A DNA stretch of 62,836 nt, from assembly GCA_022592445.1 (NCBI GenBank), contig JABYQR010000275.1:1-62836 (forward strand), written 5' to 3'. Numbering within the stretch: position 1 is the first letter of the stretch; each line of letters opens with the position of its first letter. The position numbers and the translations under genes are program-made. This DNA is from Cytidiella melzeri (taxonomy: Eukaryota > Basidiomycota > Agaricomycetes > Polyporales > Irpicaceae). Under the pieces are notes generated by a model, which did no database searches, had not been told where the DNA came from, and saw nothing but the letters and a program-made list of their open reading frames with translations. Shown one piece after another: positions 34,218 to 45,196 of the stretch.

Positions 34218-34645
34218 ATTATGGTGAAGAGGTGAGGTTTGGCATGGCAGTCAAGAGCACGAAATTACTTATACTGGAGACCACGCACCATGGGAACCGC
34301 CTTCAACGCTAGGCACAAACCCTGAGCACAGATGGGGACAAACCCACCGAACTCTCTGGCAGTGCCGCACTCCAAAGTGGGCTCCACGATATATGGGCGT
34401 CGAGATTGACATGGGTTTATGCATTCAAAAGCCACTGATGCTCCTTGATCGAGGGACGCGAGGGTAACATTCCGGCTAATGGCTGACCGCACAGCCTGTC
34501 ACTTTGCTATCGTCCTGCAACCGTATCAAATGATGCGTTTGTTAAGATTACTCCTTGAGCTAGAGTGGCCGTTAGTGTATGCGCGTGTAGCAGAGGCACT
34601 GCAGCGCTATTGAGCAGTTGGAAAGCATGGCATAAGAGTTGTTTG
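34218..34645. other. Upstream region of paralogue 2
   Basis: Promoter side of the gene at 34217, partly similar to the region upstream of 32298. No separate gene seen. Confidence 0.45.
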
Positions 34646-35480
34646 TCAATGGGGAGACGTTGATTGTTTTGTTGGGAGATGCTCACCCGGGACAACAACA
34701 TTCGGCGCAGTCGTGGAGCTATTATATGCTGCGGGCGGCCTAGGTTTCTCGTTAGTCAAGTCCTTGCAAGGGACGTCGGATGGAGTGGGTTCGACACTCG
34801 GATCTACGATAGCCATAGTTCTTATCAGCTTAGGTGGCCCTTTTGGCAGAATGTCGCGTAAGTGGAACAACTTGAATGCTAGGCTGCGTGGTACAGTAAT
34901 TGCGTCAAGCGTTCTGGTACAGAACATCTACACTCACTTCAAGGCCCTGCGAGCAGCTCGCACTCTATCTCTGATGAGCTGGCTTCTACAATTTTCTTCT
35001 CGTGACGTTCTTCCTCCTCGTCATAACCGCTGTTTCTGTGCGCGACAAGATCACAGGCGAGCCTACATCTTGCTGATAACGCAGAGAAACCAACGTTTGT
35101 GGATGTTCATTTTCAGCCAAAGTGCGGTATAGACTAGCTATAGCGTCTGGTAATTGCCCTCCGTCAAAAGCACGCCTTGCTGTGTCTAGACCGTGGGCCA
35201 GATTGTAACTGATGAGGAACGAAATCGTTAGTGCATGAGTGTCAGTAGACATACCGGTCAATGGCTGGTATGGTACAGAGTAATCCAACGCTAAACGTGA
35301 CTCCATGGGCTAGCAACTCGGATAATGTTCCCAGTGATTACGGCTCTGAGAACATACCCAACCATACGGACTGTGAGTTACAACAGAGAGCGTGATAAGC
35401 AGAGACTCGACCAAACGAGCAGAACTTGTCACTCACGATGAGAGCGTTGGAGGTCTTAACTCCGTTAGCGCGATATTTTT
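34646..35480 (-). pseudogene. Degenerate relative of the seven-helix genes
   Basis: On the minus strand near 35370-35310 the sequence reads VRMVGYVLRAVITGN, clearly related to the second-exon start of both neighbours (VRMTGFILRAVI), but the following frame breaks. Other parts at 35300-34986 and 34927-34646 are only weakly protein-like. It is probably an older tandem copy that has decayed. Confidence 0.5.
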
Positions 35481-36845
35481 ATCTCGCGAAAAGAAGTAAG
35501 CACTGCTTGCCTGGGGGACTTTGTTTTCAAGTGCGCGAGACCGAGCTTTGCAAAGGAAGAACTGCTCTGGCGGTTTTATTGTGTACTGCACGGACGAATT
35601 GTGCAGTGCTGTAACGGACTCACCGTGGACTCACAGGATAGACCATGCCCGATGCTCGCCCGCGAGCTCAGGTCAGCCTGGTAGAGTCATCATTCGGTCA
35701 AAACATGGGCGCCAGTAGCGAACGCCGGGGAAAGCTGTGCGTCTTGACGTCGACAGGGCTCTTCTATCTTTCTCTGGCTCGCGGAAATATCTCTCCCGGA
35801 CCAGAACAAATCTCAGTAGGACGAGCGAAAAGTACCACGCTGAGACCAGTGAGATGTTCTACGCAGCCACATAAATTGAGTAACAATTACATGTACAAAG
35901 AGCTACGCACAGGTTTGATATCTCCTAGAATCAGCGAGCAGCTCGCGTGAAGGAACCATCAGGACAGGCTTGCTCACTAAACATGTCATTAGTCGCCATG
36001 TAACAGGAGCTGTGTAGGCCGCACCGCAGGGTTTGAAGGTATCCTGGATATGGAGACAAGACGTGAAAATGCGACGCCAGCGGCCCAACGGAGATTAGCA
36101 AGCCTCTACCACCAGACACTGATATAATGAAGGGGTTAACAATTTGTTTCAATTTGAAGGTGACGGGAGTAGCATTCCCATAAAAGGAATTATGTATCAC
36201 AGTTCTACTATTTGACGCTGGAAACTGGTTCACCCTCCACCTCATCCGAGTCGCATCGTACTAAAATTAGTGAAGATGTGCAAAGCGATGAGCTTCCAGG
36301 TAAGGCAACTCTAAAATGCCAAACCCTTATAAACTCCAGTCCATCTTCTCAACGCGGTACGAACCAAACGGCGCGGTTGCAGTTAGTAGGTAGTACCGCA
36401 GCAAGAGTTAGTAGGTGGTACCGCAGCAAGACTCGGAAAAACACATCAACATGCTCGAATTTCCCAATAGTAGCACCTAGCTGCGGGAGACTACGCATTG
36501 ATGGTAAATCCGCGGGGGTGAGTGATCCACAGTAAAGTTATACACAACACATGCTAAAAACGTGTGGTACATATCCGTTTTCACCGCTCTTGCTCACTAT
36601 CATGCGCAGCATCCGATACCGGCCACAGGTTCAACGTACGAGACGCACAAGATTCCAGACAGTTTGCCGCCAGGTTCGGACTACCATACACGCCGCGACA
36701 GGATGTTAGATTCGAAGCCAGCTGCGAGAAGACGAGGGTCGTGCCCGAAGTATATAAAGCCTCCTCACGAGACTAAAACTAGGTATTTTACAACACCGCC
36801 GTCCAGGACTCAGCGTATACATACCCGCTCGCATCCTCCCCACTT
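35481..36845. other. Intergenic, no complete gene
   Basis: Several short overlapping ORFs, none convincing. A minus-strand LMVPSRELLADSRRYQ at about 35970-35925 faintly resembles the C-terminal PSRKELL block of the membrane proteins, possibly another relic. A tandem 25-bp repeat is listed separately. The last ~300 bp should hold the promoter of the gene at 36846. Confidence 0.4.
36381..36430. repeat. Tandem repeat, 2 x 25 bp
   Basis: Two adjacent 25-bp copies of an agttagtaggtNgtaccgc... unit differing at one position (a/g). It is within intergenic sequence with no associated gene. Confidence 0.85.
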
Positions 36846-38155
36846 ATGTCTGGCACGTCAACCATCAACTACGCTCGTGCAGACGGGATCTTCAAAAGCG
36901 AGCTCCCTGGCGCCATCGTCTTCATCGCTCTCTACATACCGCTGCTCATACACAATATCATCCGTAGCATACGTCAACCGACGTATGTACTAATCATGCT
37001 TGCCGTCTTCTGCACTAGTATGTCTTAGATTATTCCTCTGCATGCCTGAGCAGAAGCTAACAAAGACCATTGATACTGTCAGTCCGAATCGCCGCCTTTG
37101 CGATGCGAGCAATCTTAGCAGGAAGCAGTACTGCTGGGGAGAACCTGAACCTGGTCGTAGCGGAAGGCGTAGTCTACAGCGTCGGGTTCTTTGGTCTACT
37201 CTTCTCGGCTTACACGTTGGTGCTTGACAGGTCAGTGTACCAACGTTGTCATTCGCGTCAAGGCTAATAGTTTCGTGCACTAGACAACACATCCTCGGCG
37301 ACAGCGACTACTCTGGTGGCGGCCCCATCTCGATCCTCAGGCGATTCATGAGAGAGAGACGTCTGATACGCTTAGTGCTTCTCATAGCCGTCGTTTGCGG
37401 CATCGTCGGTGGTGTAAGTACCTTACTGTTTTGTTGGTACATACCGGTCATTGATCTCCCCGCAATCTCCAGACAAAAGCAGCGAGCAGCTCCTCTGCTG
37501 AACAAAACACCGGCACGACGCTTCGTCGTGTCAGCGTATTCATCTTCCTGGTTATCACCGTCATGCTGGTCTTGATCACTGCAGACTTTGCCTGGGATGA
37601 GCACAAAGGTATGTCCGTCCCACCAGCGATATGACCAACAACATGCTGAATGTCGGCTTGACTCGTCAAGCTGGAACGCGCAGCAAGAGCACCTCCTTCG
37701 GCCACAGGTATGGCCTGTACGTACTTACCGTCATCGCCCTCTTGTGCTCCGTGCGGGAAATCTTCTTCGCCGCAACGTCGTTCAACACGAAGCAGGTGAG
37801 TTTCTTTCTTTTTTGCTTTCTTTCTCTCTTTCCATGTTCGTGCCGGATGCAAAAAAACCCTCGTGCAGTCAAGTAAACTCACGCTACTTTATCACAGCAA
37901 AACAACTCCCATCTCTGGTATCCGCTCGCCGCCACCCCAGAATTCCTCGCTGTCTGTCTGTTCGCAGTACCAGGGCTCGTCCCGTCGAGAGCGGAAATCG
38001 CCGCTGGAAAACAGTTTGAGCCGGAAGCGACAGAGCTTTACGGCCAGGCTAGTGCTCGCCAGGGATACGCTTCCCATGCTGGAGGATATGTTGACAATGG
38101 TCAGATTGGATATGCAAGTCGTGCTGGATATGCTAACCAGGCTTCATATGCCTGA
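36846..38155 (+). CDS. Seven-helix membrane protein, paralogue 3 with Gly/Tyr/Ala tail
   Basis: The ATG at 36846 (MSGTSTINYARADGIFKSEL) opens a multi-exon gene related to the two minus-strand paralogues. Shared blocks are ELPGAIVFIALYIPLLI, IRIAAFAMRAILAGS, VVAEGVVYSVGFFGLLFSAY with TLVLDR, RRLIRLVLLIAVVCGIVGGV, RRVSVFIFLVITVMLVLITA, TVIALLCSVREIFFAATSFN, and WYPLAATPEFLAVCLFAVPG with LVPSRAEI. Seven helices are predicted. Unlike the others it ends in a repetitive tail rich in Gly, Tyr, Ala and Ser (SARQGYASHAGGYVDNGQ and similar), presumably cytosolic. The stop is at 38153-38155; an aataaa signal follows near 38249. More divergent than paralogues 1 and 2 are from each other. Confidence 0.8.
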
Positions 38156-38674
38156 GCTAGTGGTGAGTTGTAGGTGCTCCATAGCTAGTATCCTAGCCGA
38201 TGCGGTTCCTACTTGTCAAGTCTTCTCGTTATACCCGGCAAAATTGCAATAAATTATGATAATAACATGACAACATTCCCTCACTTAATGGTCAGTGTGC
38301 AATATCGCGTCATGGCACCATTGAGCAAACGTGCGCAAAAATGCACAAATGCCCTTGTACTTACATACTTGGCCGTCTGAACAAATGGAAACTTTGGTCT
38401 CGACGATGGAATCAGACGAGCTTCATCGCGACATCATGCCTCTTCAGCGACAGCCAAAACTATTCCGAAGAAAGTCAGCTTCCAATAGGTACTACGCACT
38501 GTACTAATATACTTCGTACAAGAGATACAACTAGATATTCAAAGATTGTCCCGCCGCGCTCCCTAGTTCATCCTGCTAGATAGTGACAGATACTTATTGC
38601 ACATAAACAACTCTATGGGGTTTCCCCGTGGTCCTTTTCACTTCCTTGATGTTTTCCGCGTATGGGCACCCGAA
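38156..38674. other. Convergent 3' flanks
   Basis: 519 bp between two convergent stops, with an AT-rich polyadenylation-like region (aataaattatgataataac) near 38249. The ORF at 38341-38583 has no supporting feature. Confidence 0.5.
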
Positions 38675-39665
38675 TCACGAGCTCGAGCCAGCCTCTTTGC
38701 CTTTCCCCTTCTCCCGCTCCTTCTCGGCAGCTATTGCGCCAGAAGAGGCAGAAGCGTTCGGGCCGTCGTCGACGTAGAGACCATTCTCCTCGATGTAATC
38801 AATAACGGGCATGGGAAGCAAGTACCGTACGGAAAGGCCGCGGCGAAGAAACAAGCGAACTTTGGTAGAGGAGACATCGTTTTGGATGAGTTGGTGGATC
38901 AGGTGAATATTTGGTTTCCATCGCGCGAGATTGTCGATCGCTTGGTCCATGTCCGAGCCCGCCCGCTCTACGATGAGCACACCATAGCGGCCGAGAATGT
39001 GATCAAGCTATGTGGCCGAGACCGAATGACACATGAGAAGTAGTGAATCATGAGACCGTTGCGTAGACGCGCATGGGATGAGTAAACTCACGTCTGAGTC
39101 TGACCACACACCGGGCTCGCTCATCGTCGCGATGAGGTCGGACCCTGCGAGGAGCATAACTCGCACGTTCCGCCGCTCGCCATCTTCAGTCACCACTCCC
39201 CCAAGCTTGGTGTTTATTTCGTGATCGAAATGGTCGAGCACCACGGCTGTACGCTGGTAGCTCTGGAATGCTTCCCACCCGTCAACCATGAGCCATGACG
39301 AGGTCTGCTCGGCTGCGAGGGTGCACATGTGAACTCTGTGTCCGGGTCAGAAAAGTTCCCGTGCATGTATCGAGTGTGTTGGGTGCTCACCGATGATTTG
39401 CCGCGAGGAGACCAGGCTTTTTGTACTGGTCGCTGACCGGACTGAGATAACCACCAACGATCTCAAAATCTGTGCTTTGGCGGACGTAGTCTTTGGCCAT
39501 CTCAAACATGCGCAGATGGAGGTAGGTGACTGGGCTGAAGGAGCCACATGCGACGAGGACTATCGGCTGCTTGTCTGGGTTGCGGAGGGTGCGGGTGAGG
39601 CGGTGGGAGGGGAAGGAGTAGCCATCGGGGTAGCTGAATTCTGTTCTGGGGTTGTAGGACGCCAT
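38675..39665 (-). CDS. NMA1: Nicotinamide/nicotinate mononucleotide adenylyltransferase
   Basis: Joins NMN or NaMN with ATP to make NAD or deamido-NAD, the last shared step of NAD synthesis, usually nuclear in fungi. The ATG at 39665 (MASYNPRTEFSYPDGYSFPS) precedes the signature VACGSFSPVTYLHLRMFEMA, the nucleotidyltransferase GxFxPxTxxH motif as in yeast Nma1/Nma2. Further landmarks are FEIVGGYLSPVSDQYKKPGL, SSWLMVDGWEAFQ, VMLLAGSDLIATMSEPGVWS, and the second ATP motif SSTKVRLFLRRGLSVRYLLP with VIDYIEENGLY. The C-terminal KEREKGKGKEAG tail is basic and low in complexity. Three exons are evident. An upstream ATG at 39849 may give a longer N-terminus, but its frame does not join simply. Confidence 0.93.
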
Positions 39666-40793
39666 TGGCGGTGTACGACTGGGGCCAGCCGGACGTTGTT
39701 GGTAGTCGGGAGTGAGAGGGGTGAGGTTGTGTATGGCGGAGAGGAAGAGTCACTAGAGAATTATTATCAGCCTCGGTCGGATGACAGCCGGCAAAAGCGC
39801 TCAAGTCATACGGCAATTGGCGGTCTCCAAGGCTCTCCCCCGTATTCATAGCCTATAACACTGGGACTGCTTAGTACTGGCTACAAGATGATATGTAGTC
39901 GCAATTGTTGAGAACAGATGACACGATAGTCAGAGACAGAGATGGGCAATTTCGCTGATGCACATTGTTACTGATCGTGCCCCTTGAGTTTGAAGTTATC
40001 TAATCTGCACGAGGCGGCTGTCAAAACTAAATCAGCTTGCGCTTTCGTAAAGTATGATGGCCCCCCTGACCTTGCTTTGAAGGCTGACTCGTCAGTAAGG
40101 CTGGTCAATGTGACATCCACAGGAGACATGCCTTTCAATCCGACTTGGTCTAGCTGCCTCTACATCAGGAAAGGGCTCAGGACGCTATAGCACGAGAAAT
40201 TCTATGTCCGCTATGGGCGTCTTGATAGCGGGATATACAGACTCGCTTTCTGTATTGCATACCATAGTCTACATCAATGTCATTATCTATGATTCTCTAT
40301 TACTTTGTGCTACAGCTACAGATGCTCTCGTGTGCTACAGAAACTGCCTGCATCATTATAGGCAATATTGGTGCCGCGCCTTTATCATTGCGAAGAGATG
40401 GTGATCAAAATAATGGTTGAAGTAAAACTGATTACAGATGTCGACGACGTTCTCCGAGGTGCATCATGGATCCTTGACACGACCAAAGACAGGAGCAAGA
40501 TGGCAAGACCATGCGATGCGACTGACAGATATGATCTCGGCATGGGGAACGTGCATGCAAGTGGATTGTGAGAGCGTGAAGAGACCGTGGTATGCGTGTG
40601 GCGTACGGAAGAGAGTGAACCATTTAACATATGCTAATGGATGGGAAACGTCAATGTGAAAGTATGCAGCTAGCGAGAATAGCAGCCAGACTTGTGCCAC
40701 ACGAAGAACTATTGGTTTCAATTGTAAGGAAGTTGAACATTGAGACAAAGGGGCATATGTACCAGATAGCGCAGTATGAGCTGTGTGCGTGTT
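39666..40793. other. Intergenic; probable outer end of the Plavaka unit
   Basis: No gene recognised. The right part should include the 3' flank and terminal inverted repeat of the Plavaka element, and the left part the promoter of the adenylyltransferase gene. I compared it by eye with 54116-56391 and did not find a convincing inverted match. Confidence 0.4.
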
Positions 40794-43700
40794 CTACTCA
40801 TTTGTCCAAACAAGCACAAAGTCAAAGTGACCAGGCTCCTCCGGTCTGCGTGCCTTATGCGGCACAGAAGCGATCACACGGAAGACATCTGCACAGTGGG
40901 AGGAGCCAGTTTCCGGAATGATTGGCAGGTCAATGGAGACACGTTTGGAGAGATCAAAGGTGTCGAACAATTGGGGAGTGATTTTGCAGTGGTTTGCACG
41001 AAGGTATGTTGTGAGAGCAGGAATGAACTGGCCTGCGTGGTAGTCCGAGATGATTTGGCTGGCTTGTATATTCCTCAGCTCTAGCAGGTGGTTATTGGCA
41101 ATCCATAACTGCACAGCGGGAATAGAGCCAGAGGGAGAGGTTTGAATGATGATTTGCCCAGATTTGTTGAGCTCGGAGGAAGTTTCAAGTTCATTAGATG
41201 TACTAGAGCATCCTGAGACCCATTCGAGGTAGCTGTCGAAGAAGTCCACCACCTCTTGACGGCGCAGCCAGTTCACCATCTGGATTGTGTAGTTGTGTTT
41301 GTTGCTTGCTCGGTAGGCATCCTTTGTGTAATTGATATGGAGTCGCTTGGGTGCCTCTGTGCTATATCCATCCGCGGAACCAAGCATCCGAATGGTTTGT
41401 GCGTAGTGTTGCTGTCATGGATGGCCTGACTAGCCCTTAATTTTTGCAATTTACCTCTTGTTTTTATCTGTAAAACTCCGGGCTACAACCTAGTTTCAAT
41501 TCTCTCTGCATAAACTCCTTTGCACGTCTATTAAGCGCCCGTATCACGTGGCTTAGATGCTCCACACGGTCACATTACTTGCTACTACGTCACACTGGCA
41601 TGTGACTTAGCTTAAGTAAGACCACATGGCTACAAGCACATGGCTCAGCCCATAGCTAGGGTTTGACATCATAGATACTGTCCACATGGGCTCCTTATTG
41701 TTCTCTTTATGGAAGGATGTTCTCACAGGTATGGGAATGAAATACAATAGTTGGTCTCCTTTTAGATAGATTCTCTCACGGGTAGAGTTCTTGGCAAGGT
41801 CTAGACAATAGCTATTGTTCTCCTTTAGGTAGTTCTTTTGTTCTTCGTTCACACGGATTCTTGCAAAGCCTGCCCTCAACATGGTCTGTGCGCAGGTCCC
41901 TGAAGTCTATATATACTGCTACATGTACGCTCCTAGCCCCCCATCTCGACCTCTTGGTCTTTACTGGGCTAGGTAAGCCACCCCCTCTTGTACTATATAT
42001 CTGGTAGTACAAATACTAACTTGGTCTTTACTGGGCTAGCAACTTGCATAAAGTTTGATAGCTGGTGAGAGCATTGTGCTTCAAGCCTGCCACCACCTCT
42101 TCGTCGTCTTCCACATCGTGTCCCTTTTAGTTGCGTCGAGCTTCGTCTCCGTGACAGTTGCAGAGTGTGAACTTTGGGAATGTTGAAGTGCTCCGCGTTG
42201 CATGCACCAAGCTGGATGAAGATGTCCTTGTGAGTGTGGAAGGTAGAGAGAGCCGCGCGAAGACTGTCAAGAGTGTGGGAAGAGTGGGACTCACACGAGG
42301 CGAAATATATGAATTCAATAGCCGCAGAGGCAGCTCTGACAACCTCTGGCTCGACTGCATCCGCTGTAATGGCAACAAAGACCTTCTGCATCTCCTTGTG
42401 TTCGCGACCAGTCCATTGCAACACAGAAGAGATGCCATTCTTGAAGTGGCAAAGATTCGGGTGAGTAGGTACTGCTCGGAATTGATCATTGAGCTCATGT
42501 TTGCCTACCAGCTATGTGCACCATTGTACGAGATGGTCCTTGAAGACACCCTTATGAAGCTGGTGAAGAAGGTTGGGTGTGAAGCATGTGAAGATGTTGG
42601 AGTGGGGTAGATCCATCCAAAATGGAGGATATGTTGGACAACAACCATGAGCTTTGAAATTGACTGAGCAGCTTCCAAGCAAGTCCAGTCTTAGTAAGTC
42701 CATGACCTCCTCCTGGTTTTGAGAGACATACGACTTGCTGTCTTGATGCTCCCCTCTCTTATTAGGAGGAATGGGACACTCTGGGCAGCGGTCCTCCATA
42801 CAGCAAGCCACAAGACATTGTTCTGGGTAGTCCGCAACATACACCGCAAGAACAGGAAAGATCCAGCATACCTTTGTGTCTGCGCAGGTCATCATCACGC
42901 CCTCTGTTCCTGCCTGCTTCAGCGGCTCAAAGATCAAGCACATGCACTGATGAAAGAGGTTGTATTGCGTAGCTTTCCTGGTCTTCTCGGTACAGCAGTC
43001 AAGTTTGGGGACCGGTATGTACCCTAGTAGTGTTGTTGTTTGTGCGCTTGGCTGACGAAGAGTACTCTTGTCAATATTGCCAAGAGTGTACTTTCCACCA
43101 CCATTCCCCAGTGTTCATCTCGTTCCATACTTAACACTCCTCCCTGGCATCTTCAAACAACTGCTCAGGTGCATACGACATCTTTCCATTGAACCGCAGA
43201 TTACCTATCAGTTCACAAATGCACCTGACTGGGTCACGTTACCATAGCTCAAGCTCTTCAGTGGTCTCAACTCTGTCATCACCTTTCAAGTCTCCTGTGA
43301 CTTTCAAGAGCTGCAACTTCCACGGTGTGCCCTGTGGTAATGCATTAACGGCCTTGTACAAGTTGAGTTTACTCATATACAACACATCAACACATTTCTT
43401 CATGTATTTGGTTTGCCGCAGTTAGTGATCTCGACTTCAATCTTGCAAACATAGTCTCATCAGTTAAGATGTGTGCTTACAATCGGTAGGCGTAGGAACT
43501 CATCTGTGTCATTTTGACAAACATTTCTCACCAGCCACTTCGCTAAGTCCCACTCCTCTTGGTTTCCAAACGGTCCATGTATGTGTTTCTGCTCTCTCTT
43601 CTGCTGTTCCAGCACGCACTGAAACAATGGTTTTGCTTCGCTGTAGATTTTTCCAACCTGCTTCCCGAGCAGAAACCGCCTCACATACACGAAGTTGGGC

Positions 43701-44059
43701 TCGGACTCTCCACCAGTGTGATCACTCCCTGCACCATCCTCTTCGTCAGCTTGCTCCTCCACCAGCAGCTGTCCCGACGTGACAGCTTCAACCTCATCCA
43801 CTTCCATGACAACAACTTTTTCCTGTGTTTCTGCAGGTACCAGTTGTTCTTCAAGAGATATATCCGCTGCTAAGAAGCTTGGCCCTGGAACAGGTTTGTC
43901 TCAAATCACCCCTTGACGTAGCTTCTGCGTGCTAAATCTCTGCTGAAAGGTGCAAAAGTGCTGCCACCAACACTCCAATGAGTGAGACAGGTGATGTTGA
44001 AGGCCCTCAACTACGGGAAACGACTGCAGGCAGTAGGAACAAGTAAATATATGAGGCAT
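40794..44059 (-). pseudogene. Plavaka transposase, interrupted by a solo LTR
   Basis: Plavaka elements are CACTA-related DNA transposons described from basidiomycetes. Start at ATG 44059: MPHIFTCSYCLQSFPVVEGL is a C2H2-type finger, the usual N-terminus. Next come EEWDLAKWLVRNVCQNDTDE (43460-43807), HQCMCLIFEPLKQAG, the ECPIPPNKRGE block, and the hallmark FTCFTPNLLHQLHKGVFKDH (about 42600-42540). Then IPKVHTLQ, the solo LTR (41413-42156), and the frame continues with LGSADGYSTEAPKRLHINYT, NWLRRQEVVDFFDSYLE and the C-terminus PGHFDFVLVWTNE, stop 40794. Removing the LTR and one GTTGC copy leaves the frame open across the junction. The insertion therefore disabled a gene with otherwise recognisable domains; exons elsewhere are approximate and 43000-43440 was not fully resolved. 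Confidence 0.85.
41413..42156 (+). repeat. Solo LTR, family G3, inside the Plavaka transposase
   Basis: This 744-bp unit begins TGTCATGG and ends CCGTGACA (TGTCA/TGACA inverted ends). It is flanked by GTTGC at 41408-41412 and 42157-42161. It is similar to 4384-5140 (opposite orientation). TATATATA is at 41908-41915, ATCTCGACCT about 35 bp downstream at 41943-41952, and the repeated leader block at 41953-41972 and 42020-42039. Confidence 0.95.
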
Positions 44060-44411
44060 AGTGTCGGCTGTTGATGAAGGGGGAAGATGTGTTGCAGGTG
44101 AGTGTCGAGTAGAACCTTGCGTTATAAAATTCATCCACAGCTGCGACTGACGGGTCTCCAGGCATGCTGCTCCACTTGTTGCGGCCTAGCCAACACTGTG
44201 CAAAACTCACATGTCATTGCTATCAGATATACTGAACACTATGAACATCTATGACAGCTACACACAACTATACAAATAGAGTCATTGGCAGCAAACCACA
44301 AGTAGGCAAGACCAGTATAAAAAAGGTCTTGCATCATACAGGAAAGTCCCCACCTTCTCTCACCAGAGCCTATTCGCCCTTCTTACTCTTTGTCATTGCT
44401 TGCTCATTACT
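44060..44411. promoter_or_regulatory. Bidirectional promoter of the Plavaka / DUF6532 pair
   Basis: 352 bp separate the leftward transposase ATG (44059) and the rightward DUF6532-like ATG (44412). A TATAAAAA box lies at 44316-44323, about 90 bp before the rightward start. It sits in the loop of a short inverted repeat, AAGACC...GGTCTT (44309-44331). A pyrimidine-rich stretch (cttctctcacc, ccttcttactctttg) precedes the start, as is common in fungal promoters. Confidence 0.6.
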
Positions 44412-44422
44412 ATGATGCCCCC
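44412..44422 (+). pseudogene. First codons of the DUF6532-like gene, severed by gypsy G1
   Basis: Reads ATGATGCCCCC up to the G1 insertion. After the element, the second CCCCC (52196-52200) is followed by TTTCAACATG, so the empty site would read as a continuous open frame (MMPPFNMNMADFEQD). The insertion thus lies around codons 3-4. Confidence 0.85.
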
Positions 44423-45178
44423 TGTCGCGGAGCAACTGCTGCTATGCTGATAACCCTAAACAGGGAGTGAAGTAGAGAGGAAGGGGTGGATCTCCAACGA
44501 CGACAACGAGGTCAAAGTCGATGATGAGCAGGCAAGCAGGCACTGGGGCCGGATACTGGCAGTGCAAATGACGAAGTTAATAGCATGCTTATACTAGGTT
44601 ACATTGAGTAACTCACCTGGCAGTGCAAATGACGAAGAGGTCAAGATGCAGAACCAGGGAGGGTAATGAGTACTATATATACTGTGTCTGGGTGGTCTGT
44701 GCACCAGTTCCCACACTAGGGACTGGAGTAACTGTGGAACAATAAGGAACCCGGGTAACTGTCAAGGACCGGAGTAACTGTCAAGGACCTGAGTAACTGT
44801 CAAGGACCTGAGTAACTGTCAAGGACCTGAGTAACTGTCAAGGACCTGAGTAACTGTCAAGGACCAGGGTACGTAGAACAATAGAACTAGAACAATACAA
44901 CAATAGAACAATAAGACCTGGGGGAATCCCTGGGGAATCCCCATCAATGGAAGAGGAACAATAGAACAATAGCCTAGGTTGATCTGGAACCGCTCCAGAC
45001 TGAGTCTAGGGTTTGGGTCTGGACTATTGATAAATAAGGCAGGATGTCACGTGACCCAGGTTAGGGTTAGGTCCGGTAACACTCCTAGCCGGAAAATAAG
45101 CGCTCTAGATAGGCGCCTAAGGCTGTAAACTTGTAAAAATATTGGAAAAATCCGGTCTCTGTTGGACTATCCATGTCA
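44423..45178 (-). repeat. 3' LTR of G1 (756 bp)
   Basis: Plus-strand ends are TGTCGCGG and CCATGTCA. It contains about six tandem copies of a 19-bp unit (aactgtcaaggacc core) near 44756-44870, a TATATATA box near 44674-44681, and a 21-bp direct repeat at 44556-44576 and 44617-44637. The second copy is preceded on the plus strand by ACTCAC, that is, GTGAGT on the coding strand. Confidence 0.95.
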
Positions 45179-45196
45179 TTACCCCCCTCCTAAAAT

